From Gnetum montanum (lineage: Eukaryota; Streptophyta; Gnetopsida; Gnetales; Gnetaceae), in assembly GCA_015680685.1 (NCBI GenBank), contig MNCI01014752.1:432489-496488 (forward strand): 64,000 nucleotides of DNA, read 5' to 3'. The translations under genes and the position numbers were made by a program. The notes beneath the pieces are model-generated. The model searched no databases and was not told where the DNA came from. It was given only the letters and a program-made list of their open reading frames with translations. Below, piece after piece: positions 10,741 through 23,169 of the stretch (its first letter is position 1; every line of letters starts with the position of its first letter).

Positions 10741-13700
10741 CCTTAGCAGGATGAACATTGCACCCCTAGGTGATGATTCTTATCCTTAACGAATTAACAT
10801 GATTATAATAAGTGACATGCTTATAACATTGAAGTGGCATAGTAGAAGTATGATGGATCCATAACCCATAGGCCACATGTTCAAAACCTAGCTTTGATAA
10901 TTTTGTCCAGTAGATCATCTGGTTTTTGGATACAATAAAGTTTCATTTCATTTCATATGTTTTAATAACTATATAATAGGGTATTTAAACTTGATTATTA
11001 TTATTGAGTGTGGGGTGTTGGAATCCCAAAATAATTTGAGTATAGGTACATACTAAGATATATAATCAACATAATGGTTTTAATGATTTATAGAGCAATG
11101 AGCCAATATCAGCATTTTTTTAAACTGGTAAGCATATATCTAAAGTCTTACTTAATAGCTTGGCCCTAATATAAGTTTCCTTGTATAATGAATCAATAGG
11201 ATTATAACAACTAATATGTTATAACCAAGTGATCTATCTTTCATTAACTATGCAATGGGATGTTAGAACTCAAAAGAATTGAAGGGTGTTAGAACCTCCA
11301 AAGAATTGTAATATAGTTCAATTAAAACTTTATAACTTAGCATTACCCACCAAAATTGAACCATGACTTGGAGCTTTCAAATTAAGAGTCTTACTACTAG
11401 GCTAACTCAAAATAATTGAAACATAAGTACATCATAAAACATATACTCAACATAATATATTAGAAGATTTATAAAGTAATGTAATTTGAGAAAGCAACCT
11501 CTTGCCTACGAAGATAATGAGAAAACTACTTGAGCCATCAATCTAATCAACTAATATGAGTAACAATTAAGATATTGAACCTATGGCTTGCAAACCTAAG
11601 TCATATGATCTAACCAAGTTATTTTCTTACAAGTGAAGGAATGGAATATTAGTGCATGTTGGAACCCAAAAGAATTAAAGCATAGATACACCCCAAGATA
11701 TAAAGTCCACATAGAATTTTATAACTTAACATTGCCTCCTAGATTTAAACCCATGACTTAGAATTTATAATTCAAGAGTCTTACTACTACGTTAACATCT
11801 CATTGTTAAAGGAATGAAATATGTAATTTGCAAACTATAAATCCTATGTGTTAAATTATAACTTATGAATCAAAAATTACATATTCTAAGTAAGGTATAC
11901 CTTATTGAACATAGATTGAACTAAGATAAACATAAATTTTTGGATGGTTTCTCAAATAAATTTTAAAGTTGGTGCTTGTAGCATGACAGTCAAAGAGTTA
12001 ACCTCCCATTCCAATATAAAGGTGAAATTGGAATACCTAGTGTAGGTGCTTTTGCAAGCCCTATGGTTGCATGTTGAAATGTGATTATGAATTTGATGTT
12101 TGGGAGGAAGAAGTCCTTCTAAAGTAGTTTTTTTCCTTTTGGAGGAAAAAGTGTGGAAAGTTTAGAAGGTGACTCCCTTCATAGGTCCATAAAATTTTTT
12201 AAAAATCAGCTTAAAAACCTTGGAAATGGTGCTCTCATTTATGCTAAGAAGTGATCAACCAAGACACATTGCGATTCTAAAATTGCAAAATGGGATGTTC
12301 CTAGTGGAGATTTTGGAGATTGGCACAAGGGAAAAATGAAGTCATTATGGCTTGGTTATTAGCATGTAGAGAGAAGATGTTGGAGATGGTTGCCAACTTC
12401 AACTAAATTCTGATGCCTCTAAAAAATCATCTAACCAGTTTCGGTAGAATTTGGAAGTTGTGGTTGTGATGTCCAAGAGAAGGTTATATAACAAGTAATA
12501 CTATCGGATGCAAAAATTGGCATAGTAGACCTTCCAATTACACTCATATCATTCAATGGAATTTGGCTCAACAGTTTCCAATTTTTCTATTGGATCATCT
12601 TAATTAGAGTAATGTGCACTAGGCTTAGTAAATCAATGAGGTTAAGATTTTTGTTCATTCATCTTCTTCCCATTCACTCTTTTCAAGATCTCATTTAATG
12701 AACATTGAGATTATTTTTAACTAGCTTAGTTATATAGTTTATAATTTATACCTATAATTTGGCCCATAATCAATGTATTTTATAATAGTTTTGGTTAGAG
12801 CGTTATGATTGCATAATCAGAAGGATAAATAATTCTAAGTTTGGTAATAAATCTTGTAGTACAAAATAGTTTGGGATTCTCATGGATTATTATTTTTCAT
12901 GTATGATCCCCTTACCATTCTTAATTTCATTCCTTGTGTATTACAATAAGAATATAAACATAGATGTTGTGGATTCACTTCGAATATGTTTGTGATATTG
13001 ATATAATATTATTTAGTGCTACTTATAGGATTTCTCTCTATTGTTATATATGAAATATTATTTAGTGATAGGCTCACACTAGATTGTTATGAATTGAATA
13101 TTATTTAGTGGAATATTGAAATGAAGCAATGCACCCAAGATATGCATTTTTCTAATCTGAAGTGCATTGCAAATGTACAAAAAAACACAAACCCCATCAG
13201 ATACATAAAAATTACATAAGGAAACTACCTTTGAATTTGTAAAAAATATAGAACTATATTAGAAACTATATCAATATATGTCATACATGTATGTGGTGCA
13301 AGAAACCATATTTATGTAAGTATGTGTGGTAAATAAAACCATCACTATGCTAGAAAATTTGTGAAACTATATAACTGGGCTAGAAACTATTGCATTTATG
13401 GTAGATATTATATAAATATATAAATAATATAAACTTCTCAAATTTGCATATTTTCAAACATCTTCTAAATAGCCTCATGTTTTAGAACTCATTCTAAAAT
13501 GCATTTTTGTGTTCTTCATCTTTTCACATTCCCCTCTCTCTTACTCCATAGAAATGAAGCTTTATTACATCCAAAGACTCATAGGATCTATTGAACAACT
13601 ATTACATTTTCATGAAAAATAATGATAGACTCTACAAATGGACCAAGTGCTAATGAGGGCATCAAAAATAAATTATACAAGATATTTATTGTAGCATTAT

Positions 13701-13945
13701 AATGCTATCTCAAGTAGATAGTCATGACACATGTAACTCATCTTTAAGAGTTCCTAATCTGCACATCCTACAAATGCACTCTTCTCAAGGGAGTTGAATC
13801 CATATTCCACTTTCAATTCTAAGATGACAAGAACTTAAGTGATGCTTGTTGATAGCATTTCGATACTTGATGATAATAGCAGTTGAAAGATAGTAAGCTA
13901 CTACATCTAGTTTATTAGATCTAATGTGGTATAAATAAAATTAGT
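10741..13945. other. Non-coding repeat DNA, no gene recognised
   Basis: No long ORF or known domain is visible on either strand. The part 12000-13100 has the texture of an old LTR (a TATATAAC motif near 12485, then AT-rich sequence), but no matching partner was found. The stretch 13010-13130 repeats the phrase ATTATTTAGTG several times. Confidence 0.4.
11019..11830 (+). repeat. Imperfect repeat units, 250-400 bp
   Basis: The phrase GTTGGAACCCAAAAGAATT and variants occur near 11019, 11264 and 11660. The phrase TTCAAATTAAGAGTCTTACT and variants occur near 11378 and 11772, and again near 23340. This looks like a diverged tandem or dispersed repeat of unknown type. Confidence 0.5.
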
Positions 13946-13949
13946 TCTT

Positions 13950-14498
13950 ACATTCCATATTAGCTTACATTTGTATTAAAACCTTCCACTTGACCAGTTG
14001 ATGAATATGCTTAGGATTTTCTTGTGTGTCCTCCCAAGAGATATTTCAATTTGTCAACCATTGCATCCTCTAAAAATACCAATCATGGTCTTATGAATCC
14101 TCAAGAACTACTTTAGAGAATTTCTCTTTCTTTGAGATGTGCAAGCTGTGAGTGTATGTAATGAATAAGCATAAGTTAATAAATCACATTCATATAATAA
14201 CATTGAGTAAGGTATTTGCATCTTTACCTTTAACTCATTGAGAAGAATTTTTTTTTTTTTTTTTTTGCACTTTTTCAATATCTTTCCAAAGTTTAGTATT
14301 AAGTTCAAGTTCCCAAATAACACATCTATACAATATAGTAGAATAAATGATAGTTTGAAAATTTTATTTTCTAATCTTCCAAGCCTAGAAGCTTAAATCC
14401 TTGTATTTATTTTTGAACACATACAGAGCCTTAAAACCTCCTACTATTTTTTCTGTAATGCACTTCCCCTACATGAAATTGTTCATATAAATAAGACC
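13950..14498 (-). pseudogene. LINE ORF2 C-terminal fragment
   Basis: The minus strand encodes the region after the RT of an L1-type plant LINE. It has a decayed form of the LYG..W pattern, then KCKKKKKKILLNELKVKMQI and PYSMLLYECDLL, which match the usual IEKVQKKFL...TPY..LL.ELGLLP arrangement. An A-run of about 18 on the minus strand (14250-14267) has stretched the lysine codons. The continuation toward 13950 keeps weak similarity. The upstream RT runs into the assembly gap at 14499. Confidence 0.55.
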
Positions 14499-14526
14499 NN
14501 NNNNNNNNNNNNNNNNNNNNNNNNNN
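14499..14526. other. Assembly gap (28 n)
   Basis: A run of 28 undetermined bases. It lies between the LINE fragment and the G3 5' LTR, so the true distance between them is unknown. Confidence 0.95.
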
Positions 14527-14577
14527 TTGTATACTAAATCATAAATTTGTTTTATCTACATTCACTTGAAGACTAGA

Positions 14578-15407
14578 TAATGAATTGTAAATTGGTTGCA
14601 TCAATTGGGCTCCATCGACTAGGCCCTGTTGAAGCATGATTTGGTGCATTCATGTGGCCCTATCAACGTAGTATCTATTTTTTCCTATAAATACATTCTC
14701 ACCCACCTTGTTTATGACATCTTGTAGTTTTGTCATTTAAAAGTTTGAATATTTTTCTAAGTGCCTGTAGTAGAAGTCAAGAGTGTATAGATCTTTATTC
14801 AAGCACTATTGTACCTAAGCATTGTAGTCTATGCAAAAATAAAGATGATATTTTTGATAAACCTTACAACACTTTAAAATAGATTAATTGTTTATTTATG
14901 CATTTAGTGTTTTATGAAATTTTCTTTGATTCTTTAAGTAATTATGCTAAATTAAGCTAAGTTAAGCTAGATTAAATAAGTGATTAATTAAGAAAATAAG
15001 TATGATCACTTTGAGCATATGCTTGGCACATGGTAATCCCAATAATGCTTAACATTTGGTAACCCAGTAGCATTAAACATGTTTAGGATGTGTACAGGAA
15101 GTGGGAATGGATGCTTATGTTAGGATTAGTTAGGTGTACCTAGTTAGATTAAATTAGCAATTTTAATTATTTTATTTTATTCATTATTCTTTACCCTTCG
15201 TAGACTTAAAAAAAAAGACATAAAAATGATAAAAATCATATGCCTTAGTTGCACTTAATCATACCTTTGCATTTCATAAGTATAATTAGGAAGATAATGA
15301 TTACAATGGTTAGTTTCACTTCTTAGGGACTAGTGTACTTAGAAAGTTATAAGTCTAGAAAATTTGATTAGATTGTGTGTGAATGCTTATTGATTAGTAT
15401 GGTTGGA
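14578..15407 (+). repeat. 5' LTR of G3, first part
   Basis: The LTR starts TAATGAATTG, a decayed TGATGAATCG. Over its first 130 bp it closely matches the LTR that starts at 31236 on the minus strand. It carries CTATAAATACA near 14687. It stops at 15407, where a copia element is inserted. The missing 28 bp follow the insertion at 20154. Confidence 0.8.
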
Positions 15408-15738
15408 TGTTAGTTATTAATCTTGCTTCTATTACAAGAATCAATTTAGTTATGGTTAAGTATATTAGTAATTCTAACCTCTAGTTTTAGTTAGAAAAAA
15501 ATGGGAGTTAATCTTGTTTTTGTTACAAGAATTAGTTTAAGTTTAATGGGTTATCATGATGTAATTCTAACCTCCAGGTTCAGTTAGATAAAGAATGGGA
15601 GTTTGGTGGACTTAGCCTATTTTAAGTAGGCCATTTGATAGTAGCTTTGATGTACCACATTGGAATAAAATATTTTTTTTCTACTCATATCTACTTTGTT
15701 CTTGCACCTATTATTTTGTTCCATGTTAATTTTTATTA
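15408..15738 (+). repeat. 5' LTR of the copia element
   Basis: It begins TGTTAGTTATTAATCTTGC and ends in TTA where the 3' copy has TCA. It holds an internal near-repeat (TTACAAGAATTAGTTTAAG) and the polyadenylation-like AATAAAATATTTTT near 15666. Confidence 0.85.
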
Positions 15739-15739
15739 G

Positions 15740-15752
15740 TGATATCAAAGCT
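15740..15752 (+). other. Primer-binding site of the copia element
   Basis: The sequence TGATATCAAAGCT follows the LTR after one base. It is a transition-decayed form of TGGTATCAGAGC, the complement of the initiator-Met tRNA end. Confidence 0.65.
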
Positions 15753-15769
15753 AGAAGTTCTAATGAATA

Positions 15770-16400
15770 GCTTGATTCAAATTTTAGTTCTTGTCTTGGA
15801 TGGACAAAATTACAATCGGTGGAGTTTCCAAATGAAGGTGCTTTTTGATTTCCATGAGTTTCTGTATGTTTTGGAAAATAGTATTGTTGATCTTGTAGCA
15901 AATTCAACCGATGCATAGAAGAATTCCCACTAAGAGAACAAGAAGAAATATAAGAAGGCATTATATTTCATTCATCAAGGGGTGAATGATGAAGTTTTTG
16001 AGAATATTGTAGGAACAACCACATCAAAGCAATCCTAGGATACCTTGATGACATTGTACAAAGGTGTAGATAGAGTTAAGAAGGTAAGACTCCAAACTTT
16101 AAGACATCAATATGAGCTCTTACAAATGGAGTCTTCCAAAACTATTTCTACTTATATTAGTCATGTTCTTACTTTGAAAAATCAAATGAAAACATATGGA
16201 GAGGAGTATAAAGAGCTGCCTAAAGTGGAAATGATTTTATGCTTGCTCACTTATAGATTTGAGCATATCATGGTGGTGATAGAAGAAGCACATGATCTTT
16301 GTTCAATGACTGTTGAGGAATTATCTAGCATCCTACAAGCCCATGAGTAATGAATGAATGAGAAGAAAGTTAAGAAGTCTATTGAGAAATCATTTTAAGG
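15770..16400 (+). pseudogene. Copia gag
   Basis: The frame has LDGQNYNRWSFQMKVLF near its start, then TLRHQYELLQMESSKTISTY and EMILCLLTYRFEHIMVVIEE (16045-16350). This is the usual UBN2-type gag of plant copia elements. Stops fall at sites such as the QS*DT and HE** positions, where single C-to-T or G-to-A changes would explain them. The gag leads directly into the zinc-knuckle region. Confidence 0.8.
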
Positions 16401-18110
16401 CCAAGTCTCCATCAATAATGATCAAGGTGGTAAAACAAGACAAAATCATGGTGGTTCTCATCATATGAGGATGTGGGGGCTACTACACCAAGAGTCATGG
16501 TGGCCATAAAAAAATCATGGAGTTGGAGGCAATGACCAAGAAAGTTTAGATTATGGTCATCATAAAAATTCAAGAGGTCATAATCGTGGATGTGGTAGAG
16601 GAAGGTATGAAAAATCCAATGTTGTCTATTACTCTTGTGATAGGGTGGCCATTATTCAAATGAGTGTAGATACAAGGATAATACTTAGAGGGTTTATTGT
16701 GCACAAGAAGAAGATGATGATGGTGACCATGCTCTCTTGATGTTCACCACAACTAGTGAAGTGCCAGACTACCATAAATGGTTTCTTTACACCAGATGTA
16801 CCAATCATATGTGTGGAAAAAAGGAGTTATTTGTTGTTCTTGATGAGGCTTTTCACACGAAAGTCAAATTTGTTGATGATAGCACTATACCAATGATGGG
16901 AAAAGGACAAATCCTTATCAACTTGAAGAATGGAGATCATAAATATATTTCTAATGTCTACTATGTGCTAGGTATGAAGGCTAATTTACTTAGTATGGAT
17001 TAGTTGGCAGAAAAGGGGTATTTCATGAACCTTCAGGGCAATCAACTCTTCATTTTTGAAAACAAACGTACACTCATTCTCAAGGCCCCTTTCATGAAGA
17101 ATCATATGTTTCAAGTTGATATTTCTAGTGGTTTCTATAATTATCTTAATGCCATTATAAATGATGAGCCTTGGTTGTGGCACCTTCACTTTGTACATTT
17201 AAACTTTTGGAGTTTAAAATTGCTTGCTAAAGAAAATATGTTGAAAGGTTTTCCTAGTATTCACCATCTAGAACAATTTTGTGAAGTTTACATTCTTGGA
17301 AAGCATCACATAATGCCATTTGCAGCAAAACAATGATGTGCAACACAACCATTAGAGGTCATTCATTCCAATGTTTTTGTGGCCTAATGAACACCTTGTC
17401 AAATGGAAATAATAGGTATTTCCTAACTATTATTGATGATTTTACTTAGAAAATTTGGGTCTATATTTTGCAAAGTAAGTCTAAATTTTTTGATTACTTT
17501 AAGAAGTTCAAGGTGCATGATGAAAGGCAAAGTGGTTATCTTGTTAAAGTTCTATGAACTAATGGTTAAGGTGAATACACTTCCAATGAATTTAATGAAT
17601 ATTGTGAAGAACAAGGAATAAAGCATCAAGTCACTTTTCCCTACACCCCACAACACAAAAGAGTAGCCGAAAGGAAGAACATAACTATAATGGACATGGT
17701 GAGGAGCATTCTAAAGGCAACATGAATGCCCAATTCATTTTGGGGTGAAGCTATTTCATGTTTTGTTTACTTGTTAAATAGGTCTTTGATAAGGACTGTG
17801 CACAATATCAACCTTGTAGAAGCATGGAGTAGTTTCAAGTTGAGCGTGAAACATCTTAGAGTGTTTGGTGTTATTGCTTATGCTCATGCTCCAACAAAGA
17901 TGAGAACAAAGCTAGATGATCAATTAGAGAAGACTATCTTTGTTGGCTACAAGTGTAAGGGATACAAGCTATTTAATCCTATAACAAAGAAGGTGATTAT
18001 TAGCTGAGATGTGACCTTTGCCCAAGAAGAGGCCTAGAAATGGAATGTTAATTCACACAAAGACTCCCAGAAGCAACAAATTTGTATCCTTGAAGAGGAA
18101 TCTATAGTTC
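16401..18110 (+). pseudogene. Copia zinc knuckle, protease, pre-integrase and integrase
   Basis: A zinc knuckle (about 16615-16680) keeps GHYSNEC in a shifted frame, but its first Cys is Tyr. A protease region follows (16737-17003); its expected motif has become YTRCTNHM. The pre-integrase domain reads WLWHLHFVHLNFWSLKLLAK and CEVYILGKHHIMPF (17004-17336). The integrase core is spread over three frames. It ends with GIKHQVTFPYTPQ and VAERKN, and its second catalytic Asp has become Asn near 17555. The C-terminal part (17726-18007) has FWGEAISCFVYLLNRS and FVGYKCKGYKLFNP. Confidence 0.8.
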
Positions 18111-18289
18111 TTGCCACAAATGTAGTGACATCAAGCTTTGCTCAAGAAAGTTCCACTCCACAAGCTCTAGTAGAATCTAAAAGGCCAAGGTGGCAGTGCC
18201 AACAATCAGTATGCTTGCAAGACTATGAGGTAACTCTTGATGATGAAGGTGATGATGATGGAGAATTGGTACACTTTTCCTTCTTTGTA

Positions 18290-19814
18290 GATAGTGAACT
18301 TGTGACATTCTAGGAGGCAATTCAAGATCCTGAATGGATGAATTCCATGAATGAGGAGATCAAGGAAATTGAAAGAAACAATATGTGGAAACTCACTAAC
18401 ATACCACACAATCATAAAGCAATTGATGTAAAGTGGGTTTTCAAGATAAGGGTGAAGTCAAATGGTAAGGTGGAGAGACACAAATCAAGATTGGTGACAA
18501 AGGGATTTGAGCAAAGGCTTGGCTATGACTACCAAGAGGTTATCTCTCCTATTTCTTGGATTGAAACAATTAGACTTCTTATTGCATTAACTGCCTAGAA
18601 GAAGTGGAAAATCCATCAAATGGATGTGAAGTCATCCTTTCTAAATGGCCCTCTTGAAGAGAAATTTTTTGTTAAGCAATCACTTGGATTCATGAAGTAG
18701 GGAAGTGAAGATAAGGTGTACATATTGAAGAAAGCATTATACGATCTCAAACAGCACCATAAGCATGGAACAAGCACATTGACTCTTTCTTCCATAAGGC
18801 TAGTTTCTAGAAGTGCCCATTTGAACATGCTTTATATGTGAAGACTAATGATTCCAGTGGTATATTATTGCTATGTCTTTATTTTGATAATCTAATATTC
18901 ATAGGCAATAATCTAAGTCCATGATGCATGAGTTTGGAATGATAGATCTTGGCCTCATGTCATATTTCCTTAGCATTGAAGTAGTTCAAAGAGAAGATGG
19001 GATTTTTATCTATCAAAAAAGGTATGCTACTGAACTCTTGAAGATGTTTTGTATGCAAGGTTGTAATCCTATGAGAAATCCCATGGAGGTTGACATAAAA
19101 TTGTCAAAGAATGGAAAAGGCACACTTGTTGATTCAACTTATTTCAAGAAATTTTTTGTAAGTTTGAGATACATCACATGCACAAGGCCAATCATCTCTT
19201 ATGGTGTTGGTTTGGTCAGCAAGTTTTTGGGATCTCCTCATTAACCTCATATGTAGGTGGCCAAAAGAATCCTATGGTTCCTAAAGGGTACCAATGATCA
19301 TGGTTTATTCTATTCCTCATTTAATAATTATGCTCTTATAGGGTATTCTAACAGTGATTGGGATGGATATTTAGATGACTAGAAAAGTAGTTCTAGTTAT
19401 TGTTTTAATTTTAATGCTACAACTTGTTCATGATCTTCAAAAAAGCAACCCATAGTTGCACTTTCAACTTGTGAGGCAGAATATGTTGTTGTAGCTTCAA
19501 GTGCATGTCAAGAAATATGTTTAGGTAATGTGATGACCCAAATCCATGCTCTAGTCAAGAGACCAATGAAGATCTTTGTTGATAATATTTCTGCAATTTA
19601 CTTGGCAAAGAATCTAGTCACACATGGAAGAAGTAAACACATTGACATATGCTATCATTTTCTAAGAGATCAAGTTGGAAAGAAAGTAATTGAGTTGATG
19701 TATTGCAAGTATGAAGACCAAGTGGTTGACATTTTCACCAAACCATTGAAGTATGATACCTTTGCCAAATTAAAGTATATGCTTGAAATGATGGTTTTCC
19801 AAAATTATGATTAA
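18290..19814 (+). pseudogene. Copia reverse transcriptase and RNase H
   Basis: RT starts with WMNSMNEEIKEIERNNMWKL (18338-18598) and continues with VKWVFKIRVKSNGKVERHKS and the FLNGPLEE motif near 18640. The active site is damaged: the expected YVDD reads YFDN near 18880. RNase H follows (19330-19814), with CEAEYVVVASSACQEI and SKHIDICYHFLRDQV. The end HFLRDQVG...VDIFTKPL is the normal copia C-terminus, so no domain is missing at this end. Confidence 0.85.
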
Positions 19815-19820
19815 GGCATA

Positions 19821-20153
19821 TGTTAGTTATTAATCTTGCTTCTGTTACAAGAATTAGTTTAAGTTATGGTCAAGTCTGTTAGTAATTCTATCCTCTAGGT
19901 TTAGTTAGAAAAGAATGGGATTTAATCATGTTTCTATTACAAGAATCATGTTAAGTTTAATGGGTTATCATGATGTAATTCTAACCTCCAAGTTTAGTTA
20001 GAAACAGAATGGAAGTTTGGTGGACTTAGCCTATTATAAATAGACAATTTGATAGTAGCTTTGATGTACCACATCAGAATAAAATATTTTTGTTTCTCCT
20101 CATTTTTTTTCTATTCTTACACTTGTTATTTTGTTCCATGTTAATTCTTATCA
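19821..20153 (+). repeat. 3' LTR of the copia element
   Basis: It starts TGTTAGTTATTAATCTTGC and ends TTATCA. It matches the 5' copy throughout with scattered transitions. The purine-rich primer before it (GATTAAGGCATA) is weak. Confidence 0.85.
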
Positions 20154-20181
20154 GGGTGTAGGATATGCTCGTTGCTCATTA
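20154..20181 (+). repeat. 5' LTR of G3, last 28 bp
   Basis: The sequence GGGTGTAGGATATGCTCGTT, ending CTCATTA, matches the end of the G4 LTR (36251-36277). It completes the LTR interrupted at 15407. Confidence 0.8.
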
Positions 20182-20201
20182 TAGGTGTCGTTGTTGGGGA
20201 C
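20182..20201 (+). other. Primer-binding site of G3, tRNA-Asp type
   Basis: TAGGTGTCGTTGTTGGGGAC differs from TTGGCGCCGTTGCCGGGGAC at four C-to-T sites and one other base. It follows the LTR end directly. Confidence 0.8.
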
Positions 20202-20341
20202 TTGTAGTTTGATACATGTGCTATCTAGGACTTAGTGAATATTATTTAATATCATTGGATCAAATCCTAAAGTCATAATCATTCAAAAAATCAATAATTA
20301 CAATTATAATTTAAGCACAATAAATTTTTCTATAATTCAAA

Positions 20342-22700
20342 ATGTCTTCTTCTCATAGGCATGATGTTTCAAAACTACTAGTGCCTAAGAATTAAAGGTG
20401 GTGTACACTCATCTAAATGAGTTTATACCTAATTTCACCTTTATCGTACATCAAGACGAGTAGTTGTGGTGGAGAGATATGGAGGGCAATGCTATGATAC
20501 CTTTGGATCGATTTGTTTCTAGGATGGTACTCCAAACTTTTAAGACTTTGGGCATCTAGGACCTCCATGATGAATACGTTGTGCAAGAACATGACTATCA
20601 AGACTATCATCTCACAGAAACACAACACAAATGAGATCAGCACCAAGAGAAGCACCATGAGGCTATGAAGGGAAAAAAGTTCACCAACCCCTTATTCTTG
20701 CTAAACCAAAATGACAATGAGGATTCCTCTAGGAGGTTTTCAACATGAAGATTCTCCATCCCTTAACATTGGTGATGAGGGTTTGAACTTGAATTTGTAG
20801 TCCACTATTAACAATCTAAGTTCAGGAAAATGTGGGAGCCAAGGTAGGAACTCAAGAAAAAGTCAGAGGAAAGATAGAAAATCTAATGATCATGGCCATG
20901 ACAAGTGGAGAGGAGGTGGCAGATACCATGACGATGATAGTCTTTCTCCTTCTTCACCCTTTTCATTTGCATCTTCCTCCTCCTCCTATGAATCTAATCA
21001 AAACCATAGGGGACAAAAATGTGATGGAGATGAATAGTGGGATAATCATTGTAGGCCCTACTATGAAACAAGGGATGGAATAGGACATTATAGACATCAT
21101 CAAGATCAAGATGATGAACCTCTATTGGCCACTAGAAATATGATCAACATCACAAAGGCTGTTAGAATTTCTACTAGGCATGTGAAAGATAGTTGAATTA
21201 AGAGGCTAGACATGAACAATTTCCCCATATTTGAGGGGGGATATAACTTAGATCCTCAAATGCATTTACAAGCCTTTCACAATTCCTATGCCTTATAGAA
21301 TGTTGCAAATTATTGGAAAAAGCTCAAGCTATTCCCTAGAACACTCATTGAAGTGAAAAGCTATTACTAGCCTTTAGGACCAAAATCAATTCGTTGATGC
21401 AATATAATGCTAGAACTATTTAATGATAAGTATCAGATGTACTCTAGAGTGTCAAACCTGTGAAGGAAAATCTAAGGCTAGAAACAAGGAATACATGAAC
21501 CCTTTGATGTTGCCATGGGTAGATATTATTTCCTTTTGCATAGGTGCCATGACCATGATTATTCTCAATGGGAGCAACTTCACCATATCATAGATGGACT
21601 CAAATCAGAAACGAGGAGAACTCTTAGGCTCTATGCCCAAGGGAGATTATCAAAACTAAGAGCCCATTAGATTCAAAGGTTGACTGAGTAGGTTATAAAG
21701 GAAGAAGGTGAGTTGAAAAAATAGGAAAGTGCTAAGGAGTATAACTAGGATCCTTCCATCAAAGAAAAGGAAGGTTTGGTTTTGTAACAATGAGGGGGAA
21801 GCAACACTTGATGAGGTGGTGTAGCAAAAAACCTTGCCAATTCAAAAATATATATCTAAAATTTTAACTAAGGTTGAAAAAATATGGGAATCTTTGGATG
21901 AAATATTTCAAATTATTCTAAAAATTACAAAAAAATATAAAAAATAAGATAGTGATCATGATCATAGAAGAAGGAAAGAAGCTAAATGTGCCTACCAAAG
22001 AGGTAAGGCTAAGGCTATAGTAGAAGAGGTTGTGAAGTTAGAATTAGATAATGATGGTGGGTGTAACATCTGCCAACATAAACATCCCAAGGGATGTTTT
22101 CCTATTGTGTCACACTTATAGGAATCTAGGGTGTATGCTCTAAATTCTAAACAAGAATGAAGGTAAGCACTAAGAAGGTTTCCTTATTCTCAAGGCAACC
22201 TAAGGAAATTCTACCAACAATAATAGGCTTCTTATCCAAGTGGAGCTCCACCACAACTGTATGAGTAGTATTAACAATGGAAATATCCACAATCATGGGG
22301 GATGCCACGACTAAGGTAGTAGTACCCTTATAGGTAGCCAAATTCGTATGGTTACTATGTTCAGCAACCAATGTCCCTATGTGACTCTTCTAGTCATGCT
22401 TCTTTTCAATATCACTACCACCCTCTAGAGTATTATAGAACTCATTCTTCATCTACTAGAGGGGAAATCCCATATCCCCATCATCCTTCTCATTCTTCAA
22501 CATGTGTTCCTCCATCCTCAACCTAATTACCACCTACTCCATCCATGTAGGGTGAGATTTTCATGCATCTGTAGTAGCATAATGTTACCAGGGTCGTTAA
22601 CTTATAGTCAACTCCTCAACTGAGTGGTTTCAAACCAAAATCTCATAAAATATCATTCTTCAAACCAATAGCCCTAATAAGCCCTTACCTACTTATGTGG
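20342..22700 (+). pseudogene. gag of G3
   Basis: The frame opens with MSSSHRHDVSK at ATG 20342, the counterpart of MSSHKSTSLPK in G4. It holds a His/Arg/Asp-rich block (20840-21120), MINITKAVRISTRHVKDS, MNNFPIFEGGYNLDPQMHL, and the capsid motif LLHRCHDHDYSQWEQLHHII. The short zinc knuckle at about 22060-22100 is complete here: GCNICQHKHPKGC, spacing CX2CX3HX3C. A proline/serine-rich stretch leads to the protease. Stops and frame changes are many. Confidence 0.75.
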
Positions 22701-22798
22701 TTGGTCACCCTGTATCTCCTTCATCCTCTCCATCGATTCCTTTCGAGAGCCCTTCAAATAAAATTCCTCCTAAGATTTGCATAGTATGTTAGCCCACG

Positions 22799-23160
22799 TT
22801 GTATATGATTGGGTCAAGATTGGTAGGCTTCTTAGAAAAAGAGATGATCCTAGAAATCTTGAAAATTTCTAGGAATGAGCCATGCAAGGCTCTTCTTGAC
22901 TTAGGTTTTGAAGTTAATTTGATTTCTCACAAAATGTACAACACTTGGAACTTGCCTCCTCTCAAAAAGAGCAACATCTATTTACAATTGATAGATTAGT
23001 CTATCACTATTCCTTTGGGACTAGTGGAGGACATTGTTACCACTATTTGTGGGTGGTCATATCCTACCAATTTCCTGGTAATCAAAGTTGATAATTACAA
23101 GGAGGACTTTTCAATCATTATGGAAAGAGCTTGGTTGAGCACTATTGATGCATTGAGTTG
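22799..23160 (+). pseudogene. Protease of G3
   Basis: The aspartic protease has the active-site stretch CKALLDLGFEVNLISHKMYN and continues with NLPPLKKSNIYLQLID and LGLVEDIVTTICGWSYPTNF. DLG is the usual Athila form of the D-S/T-G motif. The catalytic Asp is kept. The C-terminal IIMERAWLST corresponds to the conserved ILGRPFL motif with Gly changed to Glu. RT, RNase H and integrase, which should follow, are absent: the sequence runs straight into accessory-ORF sequence. Confidence 0.8.
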
Positions 23161-23169
23161 CTTGGTTGA

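Larger units (their letters stand above)
15408..20153 (+). mobile_element. Ty1/copia retrotransposon nested in the G3 LTR
   Basis: This 4.75-kb element has two matching LTRs (331 and 333 bp), an initiator-Met-type primer site, and gag, integrase, RT and RNase H in copia order. The flanks ...GGTTGGA and GGGTGTAGG join to rebuild the G LTR sequence seen intact at 36247, which proves nesting. Only about 3 bp of the target duplication is recognisable. The LTRs differ mostly by transitions, so the insertion is old. Many stops and several frameshifts make it non-autonomous. Confidence 0.9.
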
